Origin: Salmonella enterica subsp. enterica serovar Typhimurium str. LT2
GTDB taxonomy: Bacteria > Pseudomonadota > Gammaproteobacteria > Enterobacterales > Enterobacteriaceae
DNA: 64,000 bases
NCBI RefSeq assembly: GCF_000006945.2
Contig: NC_003197.2
Coordinates: 4,154,001 to 4,218,000, forward strand
Reading direction: 5' to 3'
The notes below the pieces were generated by a model, which searched no databases, was not told where the DNA came from, and worked only from the letters and a program-made list of their open reading frames with translations. The position numbers and the translations under genes are program-made. Of the stretch, positions 8,540-15,774 are shown in pieces. The stretch's first letter is position 1; each line of letters begins with the position of its first letter.

Positions 8540-8565
8540 CAGGCGCTGAAAATAGCGCCTGTTTT
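8540..8565 (+). terminator. pldA intrinsic terminator
   Basis: CAGGCGCT (8540-8547) pairs with AGCGCCTG (8554-8561) over a six-base loop, followed by TTTTG. It ends the pldA transcript immediately before recQ, so recQ needs read-through or a start inside this short gap. Confidence 0.85.
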
Positions 8566-8588
8566 GATTTATGGTGAACGGGGTTAAT

Positions 8589-10418
8589 GTGGCGCAGGCG
8601 GAAGTGTTGAATCTGGAATCAGGGGCCAAACAGGTTTTGCAGGAAACCTTTGGCTACCAACAGTTTCGCCCGGGTCAGGAAGCGATTATTGATACTGCGC
8701 TCTCCGGTCGCGACTGTCTGGTCGTCATGCCCACCGGCGGCGGCAAATCTCTGTGCTATCAAATCCCCGCGTTGTTGCTGGACGGGTTGACTGTCGTCGT
8801 TTCGCCATTAATCTCGTTGATGAAAGACCAGGTCGATCAGCTACTGGCGAACGGTGTGGCGGCGGCGTGCCTGAACTCCACTCAAAGCCGCGAGCAGCAG
8901 CTTGAGGTGATGGCGGGGTGCCGTACCGGACAGATTCGTCTGCTGTATATTGCGCCGGAACGCCTGATGCTGGACAACTTTCTTGATCATCTGGCGCACT
9001 GGAATCCGGTATTGCTGGCGGTGGATGAAGCGCACTGTATCTCGCAATGGGGACATGATTTCCGTCCGGAATATGCGGCGCTCGGTCAGCTTCGCCAGCG
9101 TTTTCCCGCTTTGCCGTTTATGGCATTGACCGCCACCGCCGACGACACCACGCGCCAGGATATTATTCGTCTGCTTGGGCTTAACGATCCGTTAATCCAG
9201 ATTAGTAGCTTTGACCGACCGAATATCCGCTACATGCTGATGGAGAAGTTTAAGCCGCTCGACCAGTTAATGCGCTATGTTCAGGAGCAACGCGGCAAAT
9301 CGGGTATCATCTACTGTAACAGCCGGGCGAAAGTGGAAGATACCGCTGCGCGCTTGCAAAGTCGCGGCATTAGCGCGGCGGCCTATCATGCGGGGCTGGA
9401 AAACGCTATTCGCGTCGATGTGCAGGAAAAATTTCAGCGCGACGATCTGCAAATCGTGGTGGCGACCGTCGCTTTTGGAATGGGCATAAACAAACCTAAC
9501 GTACGTTTCGTCGTGCATTTCGATATCCCGCGCAATATTGAATCCTACTATCAGGAAACGGGCCGCGCCGGGCGCGACGGACTGCCTGCGGAAGCCATGC
9601 TATTTTACGATCCGGCTGATATGGCCTGGCTACGTCGTTGTCTGGAAGAGAAACCAGCCGGACAGCTTCAGGATATTGAACGGCATAAACTGAATGCGAT
9701 GGGCGCTTTTGCTGAAGCGCAAACCTGCCGCCGCCTGGTATTGCTTAATTACTTTGGCGAAGGCCGACAAGAACCGTGCGGCAACTGCGATATCTGTCTC
9801 GATCCGCCCAAACAATATGATGGCTTAAACGATGCCCAGATTGCGCTTTCTACCATTGGTCGGGTTAACCAGCGTTTTGGCATGGGCTACGTTGTCGAGG
9901 TGATCCGCGGCGCGAATAACCAACGCATCCGCGATTTCGGTCATGACAAACTCAAGGTTTATGGCATGGGACGCGAAAAGAGCCATGAGCACTGGGTGAG
10001 CGTGATTCGCCAGCTCATTCATCTGGGGCTGGTAATGCAAAATATTGCGCAGCACTCCGCATTACAGTTGACGGATGCCGCGCGTCCGGTACTCCGTGGA
10101 GACGTTCCGCTAAAGCTTGCGGTGCCGCGCATCGTCGCCCTCAAACCCCGCGTGATGCAGAAATCGTTCGGCGGTAATTACGATCGCAAATTGTTCGCTA
10201 AGTTGCGCAAGCTGCGTAAAGCTATCGCTGATGAAGAGAATATCCCGCCGTATGTGGTCTTTAACGACGCCACGTTGATAGAAATGGCGGAACAGATGCC
10301 GGTTTCCGCCAGCGAGATGTTAAGCGTTAACGGGGTTGGGATGCGCAAACTGGAGCGCTTCGGGAAAGAATTTATGGCGCTCATCCGCGCGCATGTCGAT
10401 GGTGATGACGAAGAGTAG
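8589..10418 (+). CDS. recQ: ATP-dependent DNA helicase RecQ
   Basis: A 609-residue superfamily 2, 3'-to-5' helicase of the RecF recombination pathway. Order: helicase core with GGGKS at residues 50-54 and DEAH (VDEAHCISQWGHDFR includes the RecQ aromatic loop), conserved helicase C-domain with QETGRAGRDG, zinc-binding cysteines (CRRLV...EPCGNCDIC), winged helix, and HRDC domain at the end. The GTG at 8589 gives the MAQAEVLNLE start known for E. coli and has ACGGGG five bases upstream; an ATG six codons upstream lacks a binding site. Confidence 0.96.
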   Translation: MAQAEVLNLESGAKQVLQETFGYQQFRPGQEAIIDTALSGRDCLVVMPTGGGKSLCYQIPALLLDGLTVVVSPLISLMKDQVDQLLANGVAAACLNSTQSREQQLEVMAGCRTGQIRLLYIAPERLMLDNFLDHLAHWNPVLLAVDEAHCISQWGHDFRPEYAALGQLRQRFPALPFMALTATADDTTRQDIIRLLGLNDPLIQISSFDRPNIRYMLMEKFKPLDQLMRYVQEQRGKSGIIYCNSRAKVEDTAARLQSRGISAAAYHAGLENAIRVDVQEKFQRDDLQIVVATVAFGMGINKPNVRFVVHFDIPRNIESYYQETGRAGRDGLPAEAMLFYDPADMAWLRRCLEEKPAGQLQDIERHKLNAMGAFAEAQTCRRLVLLNYFGEGRQEPCGNCDICLDPPKQYDGLNDAQIALSTIGRVNQRFGMGYVVEVIRGANNQRIRDFGHDKLKVYGMGREKSHEHWVSVIRQLIHLGLVMQNIAQHSALQLTDAARPVLRGDVPLKLAVPRIVALKPRVMQKSFGGNYDRKLFAKLRKLRKAIADEENIPPYVVFNDATLIEMAEQMPVSASEMLSVNGVGMRKLERFGKEFMALIRAHVDGDDEE

Positions 10419-10481
10419 TCAGCCCGGCAAAAAAGTGCCAGGATGGTGACTCACTGAACTATTTCCCCGCGAGCCATTTTT

Positions 10482-11102
10482 ATGATGATGCTATTTTTCA
10501 CCGTGGCAATGGTGCACATCGTTGCGCTAATGAGCCCCGGCCCCGACTTTTTCTTCGTGTCTCAAACTGCTGTCAGCCGTTCGCGTAAAGAAGCGATGAT
10601 GGGCGTACTGGGCATCACCTGCGGCGTGATGGTATGGGCGGGCGTGGCGCTGCTTGGCCTGCATCTCATCATCGAAAAAATGGCCTGGCTGCATACGATC
10701 ATTATGGTAGGCGGCGGCCTGTACCTGTGCTGGATGGGCTATCAGATGCTGCGCGGCGCGCTGAAAAAACAGGATGCGGCGGCGTCTTCTCCGCACATTG
10801 AACTGGCGCAGAGCGGGCGCAGCTTTCTCAAAGGGCTGCTGACCAATCTGTCGAATCCTAAAGCGATTATCTATTTTGGTTCCGTTTTTTCACTTTTTGT
10901 CGGCGATAACGTCGGCGCTGCGGCGCGCTGGGGTATTTTCGCGTTAATCACCCTGGAAACGCTGGCCTGGTTTACCGTAGTCGCCAGCCTGTTCGCGCTG
11001 CCGAAAATGCGCCGTGGCTATCAGCGTCTGGCGAAATGGATTGATGGCTTTGCCGGCGCTCTGTTTGCGGGCTTTGGTATTCACCTGATTATTTCGCGCT
11101 AA
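10482..11102 (+). CDS. rhtC: Threonine efflux protein RhtC
   Basis: A 206-residue LysE/RhtB-family exporter with about six transmembrane segments. The N-terminal motif MSPGPDFFFV is the family signature. E. coli RhtC exports L-threonine and confers resistance to excess of it. It is convergent with rhtB, the related homoserine exporter; the two are distant paralogues side by side. A short REP-like hairpin at 11114-11134 separates them. Confidence 0.96.
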   Translation: MMMLFFTVAMVHIVALMSPGPDFFFVSQTAVSRSRKEAMMGVLGITCGVMVWAGVALLGLHLIIEKMAWLHTIIMVGGGLYLCWMGYQMLRGALKKQDAAASSPHIELAQSGRSFLKGLLTNLSNPKAIIYFGSVFSLFVGDNVGAAARWGIFALITLETLAWFTVVASLFALPKMRRGYQRLAKWIDGFAGALFAGFGIHLIISR

Positions 11103-11113
11103 TTTACCTCCGG

Positions 11114-11134
11114 GCCGGATAAACATCATCCGGC
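11114..11134. repeat. REP-like hairpin between rhtC and rhtB
   Basis: GCCGGAT (11114-11120) pairs with ATCCGGC (11128-11134). It has REP character and lies between two convergent genes, a usual REP position that may also end transcripts from both sides. Confidence 0.65.
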
Positions 11135-11141
11135 ACGACTA

Positions 11142-11762
11142 TCACGCGTGTCTTGCCGACGCCAGGAGCGCGCCTACCAGCATAAACAACGAACCAAACG
11201 CTTTATTCAGCGCCTTCATCTGCTTTGGTCCTTTAATCCAGGCGGCAATGCGCTGCGCCAGTGTGGCGTAACCGGTCATCACAACCATATCCACCACAAT
11301 CGTGGTGACGCCGAGAATGAGGTACTGCGCCAGTTGCGGTTGCTGCGGCATGATGAATTGCGGAAACAGGGCGGCAAGAAAGACAATACTTTTGGGATTG
11401 GTTAGATTGACAAATATCGCCCGTTTGAACAGCCGACCCCGCGATTGCGTCTGGGCGAGGGTATGCAGATCGATAGCGCCTGCGGCGCGCCATTGCTGGA
11501 TACCCAGCCAGATAAGATAAGCCGCGCCAGCCCATTTCAGAATTTCAAAAGCGAGGAGCGAGCGCGAAAAGAGCGTACCCAGTCCGACGCCCACCAGTAC
11601 GATATGTATCCCCAGCCCGGTCTGGAGTCCGGCGATAGAAGCCACTGCGCCACGATATCCATGGTTGATAGACGTCGTCATGGTATTGATGGCGCCTGAA
11701 CCCGGAGAAAGACTCAGCAGAGTTGAGGTCAGTAGATAGGCGAACCACCATTCAAAGGTCAT
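11142..11762 (-). CDS. rhtB: Homoserine/homoserine lactone efflux protein RhtB
   Basis: A 206-residue inner-membrane exporter of the LysE/RhtB family with the family motif LSPGSGAINTMTTS near the N-terminus and about six hydrophobic segments. The E. coli protein exports homoserine and homoserine lactones. The ATG at 11762 (MTFEWWFAYLL) is preferred over an in-frame start 11 codons upstream, because it matches the E. coli N-terminus and has GGGAG close upstream. It is divergent from pldB. Confidence 0.96.
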   Translation of the reverse strand: MTFEWWFAYLLTSTLLSLSPGSGAINTMTTSINHGYRGAVASIAGLQTGLGIHIVLVGVGLGTLFSRSLLAFEILKWAGAAYLIWLGIQQWRAAGAIDLHTLAQTQSRGRLFKRAIFVNLTNPKSIVFLAALFPQFIMPQQPQLAQYLILGVTTIVVDMVVMTGYATLAQRIAAWIKGPKQMKALNKAFGSLFMLVGALLASARHA

Positions 11763-11872
11763 GCGAAACTCCCTGGTTGTCTGTTTTTGTGCCACAATAC
11801 GCTACTGCCGCTGTGTTGTGTCAGGCACGACGCAAAAAACGATTTTACCTGGTAAACGAGGCCGAAAACCCG

Positions 11873-12889
11873 ATGTTTCAGCAGCAAAATGACTGGGAAA
11901 CAAGAGAAAATGCGTTTGCCGCTTTTGCTATGGGGCCGCTGACCGATTTCTGGCGTCAGCGGGAAGAGGCGGAGTTTATCGGCGTGGGTAACATTCCGGT
12001 GCGCTTTGTCCGTTTTCGAAATGATTCCAACGATCGGACGATCGTCATTTGTCCTGGCCGCATTGAGAGTTATGTAAAATACGCTGAACTGGCGTATGAC
12101 CTTTTTCATCTCGGTTTTGATATCTTCATCATCGACCACCGTGGTCAAGGGCGCTCCGGGCGGATGTTATCGGACCCGCATCGGGGTCATGTCGATCATT
12201 TTAACGATTATGTTGAGGACTTAGCGGCGTTCTGGCAGCAGGAAATTGAGCCGGGGCCGTGGCGTAAGCGTTATATCCTGGCGCACTCAATGGGGGGCGC
12301 GATAGCCACCCTGTTCCTGCAACGCCATCGTGTGCGGTGCGACGCTATTGCGCTCACCGCGCCGATGTTTGGTATTGTGATACGCTTGCCTTCCTTTATG
12401 GTGCGCCATATTCTCGACTGGGCCGAAGGGCACCAGCGTATCCGTGAAGATTACGCTATTGGTACCGGTCAGTGGCGGGCGTTGCCGTTTGGGATGAATG
12501 CGCTGACCCACAGCCGCCAGCGTTATCAGCGCAACTTACGATTTTATGCCGACGAGCCGCAGCTGCGCGTTGGCGGCCCCACCTGGCATTGGGTACGCGA
12601 AGGCATTCTGGCGGGTGAGCAGGTACTGGCTGGGGCGAGCGATGACACGACGCCTACGCTACTGATTCAGGCGGAAGAAGAGCGGGTAGTGGATAACCGC
12701 ACCCACGATCGTTTTTGTGAAATTCGCGCCGCGGCGGGATACCCTTGTGAAGGGGGAAAACCGCTGGTTATCAAAGGCGCGTACCATGAGATCCTTTTTG
12801 AAAAGGACGCCATGCGCTCAGTCGCGCTTAACGCCATTGTTGAATTTTTCAACAAGCCTAATTTATCCAGCGGAAATCGCTTTGCTTAG
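11873..12889 (+). CDS. pldB: Lysophospholipase L2 PldB
   Basis: A 338-residue alpha/beta hydrolase (Hydrolase_4 type) that hydrolyses 2-acyl lysophospholipids and complements PldA. The oxyanion region is IIDHRGQGRSGR, the nucleophile elbow AHSMGG holds the catalytic Ser, and KGAYHEILFE near the C-terminus supplies the His. The ATG at 11873 gives MFQQQNDWETRENAF, the E. coli start; the frame is open for 50 codons upstream, overlapping rhtB, without family similarity. yigL follows after 15 bases, so they are co-transcribed. Confidence 0.95.
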   Translation: MFQQQNDWETRENAFAAFAMGPLTDFWRQREEAEFIGVGNIPVRFVRFRNDSNDRTIVICPGRIESYVKYAELAYDLFHLGFDIFIIDHRGQGRSGRMLSDPHRGHVDHFNDYVEDLAAFWQQEIEPGPWRKRYILAHSMGGAIATLFLQRHRVRCDAIALTAPMFGIVIRLPSFMVRHILDWAEGHQRIREDYAIGTGQWRALPFGMNALTHSRQRYQRNLRFYADEPQLRVGGPTWHWVREGILAGEQVLAGASDDTTPTLLIQAEEERVVDNRTHDRFCEIRAAAGYPCEGGKPLVIKGAYHEILFEKDAMRSVALNAIVEFFNKPNLSSGNRFA

Positions 12890-12904
12890 AGGTTAAATTT
12901 TATT

Positions 12905-13705
12905 ATGTATCAGGTTGTTGCGTCTGATTTAGATGGCACGCTGCTCTCCCCCGACCATACGTTGTCCCCTTATGCCAAAGAGACTCTGAAGCTGTTGACC
13001 GCACGCGGCATCCATTTTGTCTTTGCCACTGGTCGTCATCATGTCGATGTAGGGCAAATCCGCGATAATCTTGAAATCAAGTCTTACATGATCACCTCCA
13101 ACGGCGCGCGAGTGCACGATACCGACGGGAATTTGGTTTTTACGCATAATCTGGACAGCGACATTGCCAGCGACCTGTTCGGGGTGGTGAATGCGAACCC
13201 GGACATCGTGACTAACGTTTATCGCGACGACGAATGGTTTATGAATCGTCATCGCCCCGATGAAATGCGTTTTTTCAAAGAGGCGGTATTTAACTACTCG
13301 CTGTTTGAGCCTGCGCTGCTGGAGCCGGAGGGCGTCAGCAAAGTGTTTTTCACCAGCGACACTCATGAAAAGTTGTTGCCGCTGGAGCAGGCGATTAACG
13401 CGCGCTGGGGCGATCGGGTAAACGTGAGCTTCTCTACGCTAACCTGTCTGGAAGTGATGGCGGGCGGAGTGTCGAAAGGTCATGCGCTGGAAGCGGTCGC
13501 TCAGGCGATGGGGTACAGTCTGAAAGAGTGTATCGCCTTTGGCGACGGAATGAACGACGCTGAAATGCTCACGATGGCGGGCAAAGGCTGCATCATGGGC
13601 AATGCGCACCAGCGTCTGAAAGACCTGTATCCCGAACTTGAGGTGATCGGCATCAACGCGGATAACGCCGTGCCGCATTACCTGCGCGATCTTTTCTTAC
13701 GCTGA
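12905..13705 (+). CDS. yigL: Cof-type HAD phosphatase YigL
   Basis: A 266-residue cytoplasmic HAD phosphatase of the Cof/IIB subgroup. Motif I is DLDGTLLSPD at residue 8, motif II lies around FATGR, the substrate-specifying cap follows, and motif IV is GDGMNDAEML. E. coli YigL dephosphorylates pyridoxal phosphate and sugar phosphates; in enteric bacteria yigL can be translated from a processed pldB-yigL mRNA stabilised by the small RNA SgrS during glucose-phosphate stress. The pldB-yigL linkage needed for that is present here. Confidence 0.93.
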   Translation: MYQVVASDLDGTLLSPDHTLSPYAKETLKLLTARGIHFVFATGRHHVDVGQIRDNLEIKSYMITSNGARVHDTDGNLVFTHNLDSDIASDLFGVVNANPDIVTNVYRDDEWFMNRHRPDEMRFFKEAVFNYSLFEPALLEPEGVSKVFFTSDTHEKLLPLEQAINARWGDRVNVSFSTLTCLEVMAGGVSKGHALEAVAQAMGYSLKECIAFGDGMNDAEMLTMAGKGCIMGNAHQRLKDLYPELEVIGINADNAVPHYLRDLFLR

Positions 13706-13720
13706 TGTGATTGTTTGTTA

Positions 13721-13737
13721 GTTGACCAGTTGTCAAC
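13721..13737. promoter_or_regulatory. Palindrome upstream of yigM
   Basis: GTTGAC (13721-13726) and GTCAAC (13732-13737) form a perfect inverted repeat around five bases. It lies 49 bases before the yigM start and close to a possible -10, TACAAT (13750-13755), so it could be an operator. It is not a full match to the BirA operator as I know it. The binding protein is unknown. Confidence 0.4.
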
Positions 13738-13785
13738 TTCACTCTCCGCTACAATGGGTGTTCCCTGTTTTAAGAGACATCCATT

Positions 13786-14685
13786 GTGGCGCTACTCATC
13801 ATTACCACTATCCTGTGGGCTTTCTCCTTTAGTTTATTTGGCGAGTATCTTGCCGGGCATGTCGATAGCTATTTCGCGGTGCTGATACGCGTTGGGCTGG
13901 CGGCGCTCGTTTTTCTGCCGTTTTTGCGTACTCGCGGGCACAACCTAAAAACCATCAGCCTGTATATGCTGGTGGGGGCGATGCAGCTTGGCATCATGTA
14001 TATGTTGAGCTTCCATGCTTACCTCTACCTGACCGTATCCGAACTGCTGTTGTTTACCGTTCTGACGCCGCTCTATATCACGCTGATTTACGATGTGATG
14101 AGTCAGCGTCGTTTGCGCTGGGGCTATGCATTTAGCGCGTTGCTGGCGGTGATTGGCGCCGGGATTATTCGCTACGATCGCGTGACCGACCATTTTTGGG
14201 TCGGTTTGCTCCTGGTGCAGCTTTCTAATATCAGTTTCGCTATCGGAATGGTGGGGTATAAACGTCTGATGGAGACCCGTCCCATGCCGCAGCACAACGC
14301 CTTTGCGTGGTTCTATCTGGGGGCGTTTTTGGTGGCGGCGGTGGCGTGGTCGCTGTTGGGGAACGCGCAAAAGCTGCCGGAAACCACGCTGCAATGGAGC
14401 ATTCTGGTGTTTCTCGGCGTGGTGGCGTCAGGCATTGGCTACTTTATGTGGAACTATGGCGCTACCCAGGTAGACGCCGGGACGCTGGGTATCATGAATA
14501 ACATGCATGTTCCCGCAGGACTGCTGGTTAATCTTGCCATCTGGCATCAGCAGCCCCACTGGCCAAGCTTTATTACAGGCGCGGCTGTGATCCTGGCTTC
14601 GCTGTGGGTGCATCGAAAATGGGTCGCTCCGCGCTCCGCACAAACGGCAGATGATCGCAGGCGTGATCCCGCGTCGAGCGAATAA
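13786..14685 (+). CDS. yigM: Biotin transporter YigM (EamA family)
   Basis: A 299-residue inner-membrane protein with about ten transmembrane helices and two EamA repeats, starting MALLIITTILWAFSFSLFGEY from a GTG. E. coli YigM was shown to be the biotin uptake protein; that role is assigned by position and length. The ribosome-binding site is weak. Its last 113 bases overlap the end of the convergent metR gene, so the two coding regions share DNA on opposite strands. Confidence 0.88.
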   Translation: MALLIITTILWAFSFSLFGEYLAGHVDSYFAVLIRVGLAALVFLPFLRTRGHNLKTISLYMLVGAMQLGIMYMLSFHAYLYLTVSELLLFTVLTPLYITLIYDVMSQRRLRWGYAFSALLAVIGAGIIRYDRVTDHFWVGLLLVQLSNISFAIGMVGYKRLMETRPMPQHNAFAWFYLGAFLVAAVAWSLLGNAQKLPETTLQWSILVFLGVVASGIGYFMWNYGATQVDAGTLGIMNNMHVPAGLLVNLAIWHQQPHWPSFITGAAVILASLWVHRKWVAPRSAQTADDRRRDPASSE

Positions 14686-15526
14686 ACGCCTCGGTCACCG
14701 CCTGACGCTGGTCGCCGTCGCGCACGGCGGCATACAGGCGGCTCCACAGACCATCGCCAAGGGTTTTGGTCACCACCAGACCCTGGCGCTCAACGCTTTC
14801 CACCACCCAGTGCGGCAGGGCGGCAATACCCATTCTGGCCGCCACCATCTGAATCAGCAGTAGCGTATTATCCACGCTTTTCAGCAGCGGACTGATACCC
14901 GCCGGTTGCAGGAAATGTCGCCAGACATCCAGTCGGCTGCGCTGCACCGGGTAAATCAACAGCGTTTCGCTGGCTAAATCTTCCGGCGTAATCTGCGTTT
15001 TGCTGGCCAGCGGATGGTCGGGCGCCAGCACCAGTCGGACTTCAAAATCAAACATCGGCGAATAATGCAGTCCGCTACGCGGCAAAATATCCGACGTCAT
15101 CACCAAATCCAGCTCGCCTTGTTGCAAGGCCGGTTGCGGATCAAAAGTGACGCCGGAGGTGAAATCCATTTCTACCTGCGGCCAGCTTGCACGGAAGTTT
15201 TCCAGCGCCGGGGTCAGCCACTGAATACAGCTATGACATTCAATAGCGATGCGCAGACGAGTTTGCTGCGGTTCGTTGCACGCCTGCAGCGCACGGCTGA
15301 TTTGCGGCAGCACTTGGTTTGCCAGTTGCAGCAGAACTTCCCCCTGCGGCGTAAAGCGCAGCGGCTGGCTTTTACGCACGAACAGGCGGAAGCCAAGGCG
15401 TTGTTCCAGATCGCTGAACTGATGAGACAGAGCGGATTGGGTCTGGTGCAGCACCGCCGCCGCGGCAGCCAGCGATCCACTATTCCGCAATGCCTGGAGT
15501 GTTTTCAGATGTTTAATTTCGATCAT
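14573..15526 (-). CDS. metR: LysR-family regulator MetR
   Basis: A 317-residue LysR-type activator of metE, metH and other methionine genes, with homocysteine as co-regulator. The N-terminal winged helix-turn-helix (residues 1-60, with AAAAAVLHQTQSALSHQFSDLE) is followed by the two-lobed effector domain. The gene is divergent from metE. A MetR-type site TGAAAGTCCTTCA overlaps its own start codon, fitting the known autorepression. Its end overlaps yigM by 113 bases. Confidence 0.97.
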   Translation of the reverse strand: MIEIKHLKTLQALRNSGSLAAAAAVLHQTQSALSHQFSDLEQRLGFRLFVRKSQPLRFTPQGEVLLQLANQVLPQISRALQACNEPQQTRLRIAIECHSCIQWLTPALENFRASWPQVEMDFTSGVTFDPQPALQQGELDLVMTSDILPRSGLHYSPMFDFEVRLVLAPDHPLASKTQITPEDLASETLLIYPVQRSRLDVWRHFLQPAGISPLLKSVDNTLLLIQMVAARMGIAALPHWVVESVERQGLVVTKTLGDGLWSRLYAAVRDGDQRQAVTEAFIRSTRDHACDHLPFVRSAERPIFDAPTAKPGSQPRL

Positions 15527-15538
15527 GAAAGTCCTTCA
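15526..15538. promoter_or_regulatory. MetR binding site at metR start
   Basis: TGAAAGTCCTTCA matches the MetR consensus TGAA-N5-TTCA exactly. It covers the metR start codon in the metR-metE divergent region and is well placed for autorepression and for activation of metE. Confidence 0.75.
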
Positions 15539-15597
15539 CTTCGCCATGAACAAATTGCGCTTGAGGAATATACAGTACCTTTACATTATGGATGTGT

Positions 15598-15613
15598 AAA
15601 CATCCAGACGTCT
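15598..15613. promoter_or_regulatory. MetJ met-boxes in the metR-metE region
   Basis: The perfect met box AGACGTCT lies at 15606-15613, preceded by a degenerate neighbour AAACATCC (15598-15605). MetJ with S-adenosylmethionine binds tandem eight-base boxes, so this is the expected repression site of the divergent metR/metE promoters. It directly abuts the ERIC element that follows. Confidence 0.75.
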
Positions 15614-15617
15614 AAAA

Positions 15618-15738
15618 CTCGTCATATTTCGACTTGCAGATGCGTTGGCTTCCTTGCTTACCCCAGTCACTTACTTCAGTAAGCTCCTGGGGATGCGCTG
15701 TGTCGCCGCCTTCCTGCAAGCCGAACTATTTAGAGTTT
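15618..15738. repeat. ERIC element in the metE leader
   Basis: About 120 bases match the Enterobacterial Repetitive Intergenic Consensus. The central palindrome carries CCCCAGTCACTTACTT (15661-15676) and AGTAAGCTCCTGGGGAT (15679-15693), the familiar ERIC core, flanked by GCGTTGGCTTCC and GCCGCCTTCCTGCA. The whole lies between the MetJ box and the metE ribosome-binding site, so it is probably transcribed as part of the metE 5' leader. Ends are approximate. Confidence 0.93.
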
Positions 15739-15774
15739 TACTTTCAGATTCAATAAAATAAGAGAGGAAGTAAA

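Noticed and set aside
11723..11872. N-terminal extension of PldB by 50 residues
   Set aside because: The extension overlaps rhtB, has no family similarity, and the Met at 11873 gives the known PldB start.
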